A DNA stretch of 64,000 nt. Origin: Dimorphilus gyrociliatus. Lineage: Eukaryota > Annelida > Polychaeta > Dinophilidae. Position numbers and translations under genes: made by a program. The stretch is taken from the NCBI GenBank assembly GCA_904063045.1, contig CAJFCJ010000026.1:474964-538963 (forward strand). The letters are read 5' to 3'. The notes below the pieces were generated by a model, which was not told the origin of the DNA, made no database searches, and saw only the letters and a program-made list of their open reading frames with translations. Every line of letters begins with the position of its first letter. Within the stretch, counting starts at the first letter, position 1. This document shows, piece after piece, positions 36,225 to 46,152 of this stretch.

Positions 36225-36720
36225 ATATTCATAATATAGTTTAGAATTATAACTTTATAAATATTCATGAATTTCGATTATGCTGATAAACTCATAATTA
36301 TTCATGAACTGATTAATATTCATGATATGGTTAATTTTTTTTGTTATGAACTCTTAAAAAGAGTGTGTAAAAATCTAAAAAAGGAAAATTTTTGTTTGGA
36401 ACAATAATTTTTAAAACGCTGATATAAGTTAAAATATTTTTTCATGTCAAGCATTAAGAAGACAAGAACTGGCACAATGAATATTCATAACGTGAATATA
36501 CAGCATTGCCTGATAAATAGTCATAAGATGAATATGCAGTAGTAACTCATTAATATTCATAGCAGGAAAATTCCCAATTAGGTCATTAGTATTCATAAGA
36601 TGAATATGCAGTATCCCCTCATTAATATTCAAAACATGAATATGCAATATCCACTCATTAATATTCATAATTTGAATATGCAGTATCCAGAGATAAATAT
36701 TAACACATTAACTGATAAAT
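36225..36720. repeat. degenerate 35-60-bp tandem array built on ATGAATATTCAT
   Basis: The phrase CATTAATATTCATAAGATG followed by AATATGCAGTATCC recurs about five times between 36480 and 36690 with a period of about 35-60 bp. Looser copies lie at 36225-36320. An open - strand frame here simply translates the repeat (MNINE-LLHIHLM) and is not a gene. Confidence 0.8.
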
Positions 36721-37675
36721 ACTCAAAAAATGTATATGTAAAATGAACTTTTGACTATTCATGATATGTTAAAAACAATGAAAACTGATTATAAAAAAAT
36801 ATTAGAAAAATATAAGGCTGTTAAAATTTTTTTAAATAGTCTATTCACACTTTATTACAGTAACCTCAAAAGTAGACTGGTTTAGTGTTCTAAAAATATT
36901 TTTGGATAAAAATTTTTGAATTTTTGCAGAGAGATTACATCTATCTATCTATCTATCTATCTGTATATAGATAAACAATATGGCTAGTGACATTAAAACC
37001 TGTAATATCATTCCTCTTTTTTCTAATCCCATGAATACTGGGTTGAATTGCTATAGTAATTAAAATAAAATATTTTTTATTTCTTTATTAGGCTGATATA
37101 ATATTAAGATTGAGAATGCTTCTATTTCTAGTAATTGATAGGAAAAGCAGGTTTATTAATGAGAGAACTTGTCATCAGAACTCCTAGATTTTTAAAACTC
37201 CAAATATTTTCCATGTTTCTTCACTCTCTAAAAAGTTATTGCATAATTTTATACCAACAATAGAATGTTCTATTAAAAAATTTCTCATTACTCGCATTAC
37301 AATATCTTGATATTCCTCTATTATTCATATCTCTAAACAATCTTTATCCAATTCAATTATCTGACTGTTTACAATTTCCTATGTTATACAATAAATAAGA
37401 TATTGGATACTTATCAGAAGTGACCATATTTTCTTCATTCTTGTATTTTTTGATTTTCTGACTTTGTTATCAAAATAATAAAAATAATAAAGACAGTGAT
37501 AGTAGTAGTTCATTTTAATTGATGAATTTTTCAGGAATTTTAATGTTTTCTTTTTTGGAAATTGTTCAAAAAAAAAACTTTATCAGACTGTTTTGCCATC
37601 TACCAGTTAAAATCAGTGAATTTTAGACTTCATTTTTGCTAGCTCTTTCTATTTTTTTAAAGTTTCATCTTTGAC
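36721..37675. other. AT-rich stretch with (TCTA)n microsatellite
   Basis: A (TCTA)n tract of about 23 bases lies at 36940-36962. Nothing else is recognised. Confidence 0.4.
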
Positions 37676-37815
37676 GGGAACCACATTAAAATACATTTGG
37701 AAAATTATTATAGAAGAAAGTTCGAAAAATCTGGGGGAACCACCCTATGATATAATGTGTGGCTTGTTAGAAAATAGTACTATATTTTTGCGAAAGGAAC
37801 GGGAACCGTACTATA
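37676..37815 (+). repeat. three GGAACCA boxes
   Basis: GGGAACCACATTA near 37678, GGGAACCACCCTA near 37735 and GGGAACCGTACTA near 37801 have about 60-bp spacing and the same orientation. They directly precede the 21-bp tandem repeat. Confidence 0.6.
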
Positions 37816-38027
37816 AATTTAAATAATTTATTCATAAATTTAAATAATTTATTCATAAATTTAAATAATTTATTCATAAATTTAAATAATTTATTCATAA
37901 ATTTAAATAATTTATTCATAAATTTAAATAATTTATTCATAAATTTAAATAATTTATTCATAAATTTAAGTAATTTATTCATAAATTTAAGTAATTTATT
38001 CATAAATTTAAATAATTTATTCATATC
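37816..38027. repeat. 21-bp tandem repeat, about 10 copies
   Basis: The unit AATTTAAATAATTTATTCATA repeats with a 21-bp period and almost no variation. Because 21 is a multiple of three, the - strand stays open and translates as MNKLFKF repeats. This is a consequence of the repeat, not a protein gene. Confidence 0.95.
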
Positions 38028-38885
38028 TTGAAAATTAGTTTCACTTTCAAAAAGGAACATTTTTTATAACAAGTTTCACCAATTTCAATAGCCTTTTTCT
38101 ATTACATTCTTCTATAATAAAAAAATTATGATCGAAATTAATTTAAATAAGCTAAACTCTTTAATTTCAATTTTGACTTTTATAATGAAAATTGATATCT
38201 TCAATAATCATATATCCCTGAGAGAGAGGCAGTTGTTTAATTTTTTTTACATTTTAAGGATGACTTAATTTAAATTTGATATCAGTCAATAAAAAACAAA
38301 ATGGCTACTCCTCTTATATTTTAAATATACTGAATTGTTTGAAAAAAACATCAATTTGGAATCAACCATTTCCTGGTAAAAGTGTAGAATTTTCATCAGC
38401 ACTTTCAAAATATCTGGCTCTTAAAATGCTGAACTTTTGAAAATGATCACCATAATAATTAGGCGCCTGTAATTGTAATTATTTAATGAGGTACTAGTAA
38501 ATTCTTCATTTGTGCTGTTATTGCATATTGTAGTGTAGGTGTTTACATCTGTGAAAAATATTTAAAGATGGATTATTTTCTAAAGGCAAATATTTTTTTT
38601 TAACAAGGATCACTTGTTTTAAAGCATTTCAGATAAAGAAAACATAAAATGTTGCTGTCAAGCTGTTCTTGAACAATCTGTTGACACTTTATTGCAGTTA
38701 ACCTCCAAATTAGAAAGTAGACTGGTTAAGTGTTGTTTTTAAGAAATGGTTTGCATTCATTGTGATAATAGTTTTAGTTTCATAAAACATATTTAATTAA
38801 TATAAAAGAAAAAAGCAATCTAGTATAGACTGAGAATGTTCCATCTAGCAGTCTAGATGGTCTGTATTTATCTCTCCATGAAATG
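38028..38885. other. AT-rich stretch, no gene seen
   Basis: No domain, promoter module or repeat family is recognised. Confidence 0.3.
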
Positions 38886-39092
38886 CTTTACAATCATTGT
38901 TTGTTCTAATCATCAATACATGTACAGAAAACATTGCCTTGTACAGTAACATTAGTGTTAATGCTTAAATACCAGTATTCCAAATAGATTTCTCAAAATC
39001 CATTACTATTTTGTCTTTATTTAAAATATTTTTCCTCATTTTAAGTGCCTCTTGAAATGTTTTCAAAGTTCCATTCAAATATGATCTTCTTC
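38886..39092 (-). pseudogene. MULE transposase relic with large internal deletion
   Basis: The - strand reads NGTLKTFQEALKMRKNIL, a decayed DGTFK running straight into an EALK segment. Then IVMDFEKSIWNTGI (second-Asp region) and, after stops, VLMIRTNNDCKAFHGEINTD (C-terminal signature) follow. The order fits the family with the stretch between first and second Asp removed. Confidence 0.7.
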
Positions 39093-39104
39093 TACTTCAT
39101 AATC

Positions 39105-40290
39105 AAAATGGCCGCCATGGACAATTTATTTTTAACTGCCACAATACACATTATGAATTTGATTTGAGTATGCTCTCATTTCATATTCATTACATAAATC
39201 ATTAATATTCATAACCTATTTCTTGTCATGTGTCTAGACTATTTAATATTCAATTGGCAATAAAGAATTAAACCAACAACTTATGAATATTAATAAGCCT
39301 CCTTAGACAACAGCAAAATGGTGGATACATTTTCCCCCGCCATTTTGATTTTATTGTTTTGAAAAATGGAGTATTTATTCTTTTTTATGTTCAAAAACAT
39401 TTCTTTATTAAAAAAACTTCAAATTTTCTTTCAAGAAAAATAAAACAGATTCTATTTTGTGATTGAAATTTGATAATTGATAAAATCATCAAATAATGGC
39501 ATAAACTGGTATTTATAATAATCAAAATATAGCTCCATCTATTATTGAGAATTGGAACTAAATTTATCTTTTAATCATCTTTTCCTCCATCTGACAAAAG
39601 AACTTTATAAAATTATGAAATAGGAAAGTTTGTTTATTTATCTGTTTTTTTTTTCTTTAGTTCAGCAATAAAAGGAAAATGGCGTTTTGAAACAGAATCC
39701 ACTTCCGGATTAAAAAAATGGCGGATTGCTTAAAAACAAAAAAAATAAAAGGAAGAAAAGATTCTTGTCCGGATGAAAAAGATGAAAACGATGATGATGA
39801 TAATGACAATTCTGATTAATATTATCTAATTAAAATTTCGCCTTATCCAATAAGGAAAAGGAGAATGAACTGCAGCAAATTCATCCTTTCATCTGACCAA
39901 ATTGATGAGGCCCCTGTCTTACTTATCAAATGACTAAAATCTCAATTAGCTCCATCTTTTGTACAAAATGTGAACTAAAAAACATTTGCATTTTGTCTAA
40001 CTTGTACTTTTGAAAAAATATTTAATTTCAGTGTGTCACGTGATATGGCTAGTTAGGAATTTATTAATATTCATTTAAAACATAAATATTTAGAAATTCA
40101 GTGAGCAAATGAATATTCAAAATTAGTTTATGAATATTCAAAAAATTTAATATGAGTAAATTTATGCCAAATTAACTAATGAATATTCATTATGGATTGT
40201 TAAATTTCCAATGGAAATAAATCTTACTTGTTCTTTTCTATAAACTTTATCAAGTATTGCTTAATCTTCACCTGAGTTACACTTTTTTTG
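39105..40290. other. ATGAATATTCAT words and YY1/ETS-type sites
   Basis: AAAATGGCCGCC near 39108, CCCGCCATTTTG near 39336, AAAATGGCG near 39677, CTTCCGG near 39703 and AAATGGCGG near 39716 match YY1 and ETS cores typical of TATA-less animal promoters. AATATTCAT words lie near 39200, 40070, 40130 and 40185. No exon could be assigned. Confidence 0.35.
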
Positions 40291-40299
40291 ACTTTTTGG

Positions 40300-42210
40300 A
40301 TTAGGAAACAGGAACCATACTAGAATAGTTTTTAGGCGAAAAGAAGAGAGAGAGAGATAGAAAGGGGATTGGCATCCACATTATTATACTTTTTGCTTAC
40401 TTTTGTCACTTATCTAACACTAATTTACACTTATTATAGTGAGAACTTGAACCACACTAAAATGGTTTTTTAATGTGAAATGACAAGAAAATGTTGTGTT
40501 ATTTTGAAGACCAGGGAACCTCTCTAAAGTAATTTTAAAATGTTTCTTTTTTTTGTTAACCTTCACAGTTATCCACTACATTTATTAATTTCTTTGATAG
40601 AATGGGGAACCAGACTTATATGGTTTTTTTTAATTATTTAAATTTCACAACCATTTTCCAGACTGCCATTTTAAAAAATTTGAACTTGGTTTTAATGGTT
40701 AAAAGAGCCAGTCTAAAGTATATTTCAAATGTTGTTAAGGGAGAAGTAGTAGCATTCACTTTCTAATTTTTTTTAAAAAAGAAACAGGAACCACACTACA
40801 ACATTTTCCTTTTTTTAAAACCTATGATCTTTAATCTTCTGTCACCTCAGAGGCAAAATATTCAAAAATGTGGTTCCCCTACTCAATTTAAAATGTGATT
40901 TTTCCTAAGCGACAGGAACCATGCAAAAACCAATTTTTAAATATATTTCTAATAGACGGGAACCACATTAGAATAAATTTCCAAAAAGTCTGTTTTTTAT
41001 TTGAGAAGGAGAAATTTAGTGGAATACTAACACATACATTTTTTGAAGTGTATATCTTTAGAAATAGGGACATAAACCACACTAAAATATTTTTAAATGT
41101 TATGTGATAGATGATTGTTTGTTGTTACAATTTATTGACAAACAGACCAAAAATTGAAGGAGACCATGTACAGATTTTAAGAAAAGTTTGTTCCATAGTC
41201 AACAAATCTGAAAACAGTTTCTGTTCACAAAGTTCTTCTTTTAGCTAAACAAACTTTGTTCAATAAAATTTGAAAGAAGATATGCCAAACACATCAATTT
41301 TGGTAACATTTTAACCTTGTGTTGATTTTCTTTATAATATCATTTAATCTACCAGAATGTTCCTTAACCCTGTTTGAAATGAAAAGAGCATCTTTTGGAA
41401 GTTATGACTTGGAAATTGATCTTTGAGTACCATCCATATAGCCTTTTCAAAGTCAAGCACACATTTTCTGGGTGTTTCAAATTAAAGGTGATTTTATCTG
41501 AAACTTGAAGCACACAACAATTTTTCTTTTTCCTACTCATGAGAGCAAACCTTCACTTTCAAAAAAATCATTTTTATGATGGAACGGGTACCACACTAGA
41601 ATAATTTTTAAAAGCTTGGAATTTTTATATCCTTGTCTATAACACATCTTTACAATTTTTAGAATCTGTCACACATCACACCAGGAACCATATTACAATG
41701 CTTTTTAAAAGGTTTTCTTAAAAAGTAAAAACACCAGGAGTTTTTATACTGTGGAAGAGAACCACTCTACAAAACACAATTGAAAAAGTGCATTAGTACT
41801 AGAACTTGATCTAGATAATTTTAAAAATCAGTTTAAATTTGGAAAAGGAACCAGACTATTACAAATTTTTAATTGAATATTAGTGTAGTTTTTTATTCGG
41901 ACAGGAACCATGCTTCACATGCTTTTTAAATGACTTGCTATGTTTTTTTTGGAATTAGAACCATACTGTAATACATTTTAAAAATTTGTTTTGATTGGAA
42001 AGGTAACCACACTAGAAAAATTTTAAGTATGGTTTTTTATTTGAAAAGAACAGTGTACTAAATTAGATTTAAAAATATGTTTTGTTTTGTGGAAAGGAAA
42101 GGCTAACCATACTATTTTTGAATCACTACACAGTTAATTAGTTTATTTTTATTTAATTGGATATGGTTCAAATTTATGGAAAAGATGACAGGAACCACAC
42201 TAAAACACTT
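40300..42210. repeat. GGAACCA-NN-CTA box array, block at 40-42 kb
   Basis: Mostly forward boxes lie near 40312, 40450, 40788, 40914, 40959, 41075, 41588, 41681, 41757, 41847, 41906, 41960, 42002, 42103 and 42190. Spacing is about 40-120 bp within runs. The array is interrupted by a MULE relic at 41.35-41.47 kb. Confidence 0.8.
41348..41470 (-). pseudogene. MULE transposase relic, second-Asp region
   Basis: The - strand reads KCVLDFEKAIWMVLKDQFP, then FQKMLFSFQTGLRNILV. This matches the DFE-A ... FP ... C-FH-Q-LR-block of MULE transposases. The usual Cys-Leu-Phe-His is changed to Met-Leu-Phe-Ser. It is isolated, with no flanking parts of the element. Confidence 0.7.
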
Positions 42211-42392
42211 TTTGTTAATGTTGTGTTGTCCAAAAATATTGACAAGAATATTAAGGGATATTAAAAATAAGTGAATATTTTGAATATTCATGTTATGAAT
42301 ATTCAGTTTCAACTCATTAAAATTCTATGAATATTAATGAGGTGGATGATTTAAATATTAATTAGCTGATAAGAGGAAGTGACGTTGTACAA

Positions 42393-42424
42393 TGACGTCA
42401 TACTAATTATCTTGGTATAAAAAG
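42393..42424 (+). promoter_or_regulatory. CRE plus TATA core promoter (module 5a)
   Basis: TGACGTCA (42393-42400) lies 16 bp upstream of TATAAAAAG (42416-42424), with another GTGACGT upstream. A CTGATG start-like string follows about 20 nt downstream. CREB/ATF-type factors bind TGACGTCA. No coding exon is visible downstream. Confidence 0.5.
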
Positions 42425-42580
42425 CGTCGTCTGTCTGATGTTTCACGGTACAAAAATGTTAGTAGAATAAAGTGACAAAAACCATTCGTACAATGAGATG
42501 AACAGTTTGCTTTGGCAATAACTTAATGAATTTGCCCAATGTCAAACTAGCACTTTTAATTATGTATATCTACCATAGAT

Positions 42581-42860
42581 CACGTGACAAATAAATATTC
42601 ATGATTGGAATCATGTGACAAAAATGAATATTTATAAGCAGTGATTATTCCACCATTTTATTTACGTCACATCCGGTATAAAAGATTTTCTAGATGGCGC
42701 TAAAATAGCTTTTAAAGTATCACGTGATCAAAATATCCTGTTATAAATACGGGTGAATTGTCATTCATAATCTTATAACCATCAAAGATGGTCGTCATCA
42801 ATCAGACAGATTGATTATGGGGCGCAATAATAATATTGCGTAATTATTAACCCAGTTTGG
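42581..42860 (+). promoter_or_regulatory. E-box, GGCGCT and TATA promoter with downstream hairpins (module 5b)
   Basis: CACGTG near 42581 and 42721, an ATCCGG ETS-like site near 42671, AGATGGCGCT (42692-42701) and TATAAATA (42742-42749) stand in order. Downstream are short perfect stems: ACCATC-AAA-GATGGT (about 42779), ATCAATC-AGACA-GATTGAT (about 42798) and CGCAATA-ATAA-TATTGCG (about 42823). No protein frame is seen, so a structured non-coding product is possible. Confidence 0.5.
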
Positions 42861-43315
42861 ACATTAATCTCATTACATTACTCATGTTTCCCGCCAAAAT
42901 AATAATAAAATCTGTAATATATTTGAATGAAATGGCCATGTTTTCTATCTCCAGTTGGAAATTGTGACATAATAATCCGTGTTGATTATTACACTCGATA
43001 TACAAACAGCGTCTTTTCATTGAAATAATTAATTATCTGATGCCATTTTGATATTATCTACTCTTTAAAGTAGTAATTATAGTAGTAATAGTTGTTGTTG
43101 TTATATAATTTATCAATGATTCATTAGCTAAATCATGAAGATTGTACAGAGATTCCTTATCTTCTTCCCTCATCCTCTATATCTTCTTTAACTGTCTTTT
43201 TCCCTAGGTCAAAGGTTAAGTTTGAACAAAGAGGTAGAAAGCTAATTGTGCTTTTTGACAAAAATGAGGAAGCACTAACTACAACTAGTAGTAGTAGTTA
43301 CTACTTAACCATACT

Positions 43316-43499
43316 ATTTTTTAAAAACTGACGGGAACCATACTACTGTTTTTAAAACTGTTTATACTCTTACCAAATTACCCGAACCTGACAATGACGT
43401 GCGGAAAAGAAACCAGTCTAAATCAAGTCAAATGTACTTAACTAGTATGGTTCCTGTTTTTAATAATAGTAGTATGGTTCCCGTCAGTTTTTAAAAAAT
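43316..43499. repeat. 33-bp inverted repeat built around GGAACCA boxes
   Basis: Bases 43316-43348 and 43467-43499 are reverse complements with a single mismatch. Each arm carries GACGGGAACCATACTACT. The 118-bp loop contains a forward GAAACCAGTCTA and a reverse TAGTATGGTTCC. This is a clean case of two boxes plus about 20 bp of identical flank facing each other. Confidence 0.85.
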
Positions 43500-43689
43500 G
43501 TTTATAAAAAACTTTGTTAAAGTTATTGTAGATTTAGTCTGGTTCCGTACCCGTTAAAGAATATTTTGCAGTAATTGAGCAGAAAAGTCTAGGATTGAAG
43601 AAATTACATGTTGACTTCATGATATCTGTAAAGGTGATATTTACTATGCAAAAACATACATTCATTTAATTTTGCTTAATATTACAGAA

Positions 43690-43970
43690 ATGATAGATAA
43701 TAAGTGTTCATCATGCAAAAGTTTGAGTGACAGATATTATCAGTTGTAATCAATGATGATTCCATTGTAAAAGCTGCTCTGACTTGAAGTATTTTCATAA
43801 AGAGTAAACATAAACAAAAATCATAACAAAAGGAAAAGCCTTATTGTCATGCAGACATCAAGTCATCTGGAAGAGCAATTGCTGAAGATTTTCTAATTGA
43901 TTAAAATGAAAGTGAAAATAGCTTATCAAAATTGGAAAATCTGAGGAGATTTGCTAAAATTAATCAATGA
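43690..43970 (+). pseudogene. FLYWCH-MULE N-terminal relic
   Basis: The + strand starts MIDNKCSSCKSLSDRYYQL (first Cys pair of the family's finger). After stops it reads HADIKSSGRAIAEDFLI and LSKLENLRRFAKIN. The latter correspond to the SSGKCLAEEVL and NCARLANWTKRR segment that follows the FLYWCH finger in the 26-kb copy. Frames are broken. Confidence 0.55.
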
Positions 43971-44279
43971 ACCGCCAGTATTTGGCATCTGTTTTTGAAT
44001 AAGATGTAACAAGTTTGACATGCATTTTTTCTATATTGTTTGTTCCATTGTTAATTCTATAATGCAACATCTGTTTTGGTCAAAGAATTATACTTTGTGC
44101 GAACTAAAAGCCTTTCTAGAATTCAAAACATCTAATTCCACTAAATAAGATCTTTCTTAGGTTTGGGTTATTAATTCCATCAAAAAGTGGTTTTTTCTAA
44201 TATTTCACTATTCTAATTCCTTTAAAATAAGATCCATTTTCTTTAGATGGGTTCGGGTTTCAGTTTTATTATTTCATTC

Positions 44280-45765
44280 ATCTGGAAATTTCTGGAATTA
44301 GAACCATGCTATAGTAAGTCGACGGGGGTATATATTGTGGCTCCATCTGTTGTACAGAAAATTTAGAGTGTACATTATTTTTGAAGTTGTTCTTTTCTTT
44401 TGAAAAGATAATATTCCAGTTTTAGAATGAACTAACCTCTAAAATTAACCTCGACCTTTAATCTTAAAAAGCTATTAATATAACTAAATAGACTGGTTCC
44501 TAATCCATAAAGTATATGAAATTTATATATATTATAATCTTCTTAGAATGGTTGTTGTTCCATTAAAAAGTATTTTAAAAACAGTTTAACCTTTTGACCT
44601 TTCCAAATTAAAAATAGAAAATCAATTGGCAGACAGATTTATACAAAGTGGCAAAATATTGAAATGAAGGTTAAAGTAAAGGTTTATTAAAATTAATTAC
44701 AGCAAGGTGAAGGTTGAACACAACCATCAATAAACTTACATTTACATTATATTAATTTAAAGTGACCTTGTTTGACCTTTTGAAGACAACTTGAACCACT
44801 TTTAATATTTTTTACTGGACTGGTTTCTAATTTGGAAAAGATAATTCCTTTTATTAAAAATTTGTATCAATGTGAAGGCCATTAGAAAAAAAAACGAAAA
44901 TTATTTGAATTTCAAAAAAAGAAATCTGGTTCTTATTCCGCAGTAAGTCTATTCCATTTTTTACCGATGTATGAGTTTCTTTCATCAGACGGCGCTTTGT
45001 ATATAAGTTGAGCAAATGTTTCAAAAAAATTCAAAACTTTAAACATTAGAAAAGTGAACAAATGATTAAAGGACAGAAACCAGTTTAATTTACATAATGA
45101 AGTATGAAATGAATCCTTATCCTTTTTTCTAAAAAAGTGGTTAAAAAAAAACAATTTGAGAAGAACACGAACCATACTATAGTCATTTTTGTCTATTTTT
45201 TTCACCCTTTCTACTTGTCAATTAGAAAAGTAAAAATCAGACTGGTTCCTATTCATTAAAATATCTTTTAAAGAAAACCTACACTATGATCCTAAACAAA
45301 CAAATAATAAAAAATTTATATTTATACTGATATAAATAATTTTTTGTGTGGAATAGGGAACCAGTTTTTTCTTTATCGAGATTAACAAGTTTAAAAAATC
45401 TTATATTACATATTATAATTACTTTAAGAATTATCATTTAGTTGACCTTTACCCTTGATTTACTTTCTAGTTGAGTTTTGGATGTCTTCTATTACAACAA
45501 AATTTTAGAGTGCTTCATGAATATTCAAAACCAAACTATTTATTAAAGAGAACCCGTCGAATTAGGGTTCTTGAAGGTGAAGGTTGGAAATTGAAAGTAA
45601 AGTCACATTGTATAATTAATATTCTACAATTCCTTTTTAGCGGAAAAGGAACCAGACTATATAAAATTTGAATTAGTGTAAAACGAACGTCATTTTAAAA
45701 AAATCCATCATTTAATATAGTTAGACTGGTTTCTATTTTATTTTAAAAATTAGACTGGTTTGATC
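44280..45765. repeat. GGAACCA box array, AG/GT variant
   Basis: Boxes are of the GAACCAG-A/T-CTA type or reverse TAGACTGGTTCC: near 44491, 44815, 45075, 45238, 45358, 45648, 45722 and 45753. A few CATGCTA/CATACTA copies (44300 and 45168) also occur. TGACCTT-type words are mixed in (44450, 44595 and 44765). Density is lower than at 60-63 kb. Confidence 0.65.
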
Positions 45766-45901
45766 TTTTGGAAGGAATCTTCAAGACAAACTGAACACCT
45801 TAGATTCTGTTTGATTAAAATATGGCTGAATATACTTATGACAAACTTGAAATACGAAGCTTGAATAATTATAAATTCAACAACAAAAAGATATTGTATA
45901 G

Positions 45902-45914
45902 CTCCCTCTGGCGG
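45902..45914 (-). promoter_or_regulatory. CTCF-like site
   Basis: On the - strand this reads CCGCCAGAGGGAG, close to the vertebrate/insect CTCF core CC(A/G)C-AG(A/G)GGGC. It lies about 240 bp upstream of the metalloprotease start, at the edge between the repeat array and the gene island, so a boundary role is conceivable. Confidence 0.45.
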
Positions 45915-46105
45915 ACAATAGGTATTCCTGTATCTGTGACAAATAGTAATTAAATGATATTGTTTAAAATTTATTTTGTGTAGGAAGAATCATTTGTTAC
46001 TGATGGAACAGATGTAAGAGGGGAACAAAATACCCGTACGCCGTATCTGTTTTTAAGGGCATTTTTACATCCTAATAAAATTTTAGAACAAAAGAGATAG
46101 AAGAG

Positions 46106-46152
46106 TATTTAAGTAAGAACTGAATGATGATTGTTGTTGAATGAATGAATGA
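46106..46152 (+). promoter_or_regulatory. TATA-like box and ATG-dense short leader of the metalloprotease
   Basis: TATTTAAG (46106-46113) predicts a start near 46136 and a leader of under 20 nt. The bases before the chosen ATG contain GAATGAATGAATGA, where each ATG is immediately closed by TGA. These minimal upstream ORFs could damp translation if they are transcribed. Confidence 0.4.

Noticed and set aside
37767-38060. 97-codon open frame rich in MNKLFKF repeats
   Set aside because: It exists only because the 21-bp tandem repeat keeps one frame open. There is no promoter, start context or domain.
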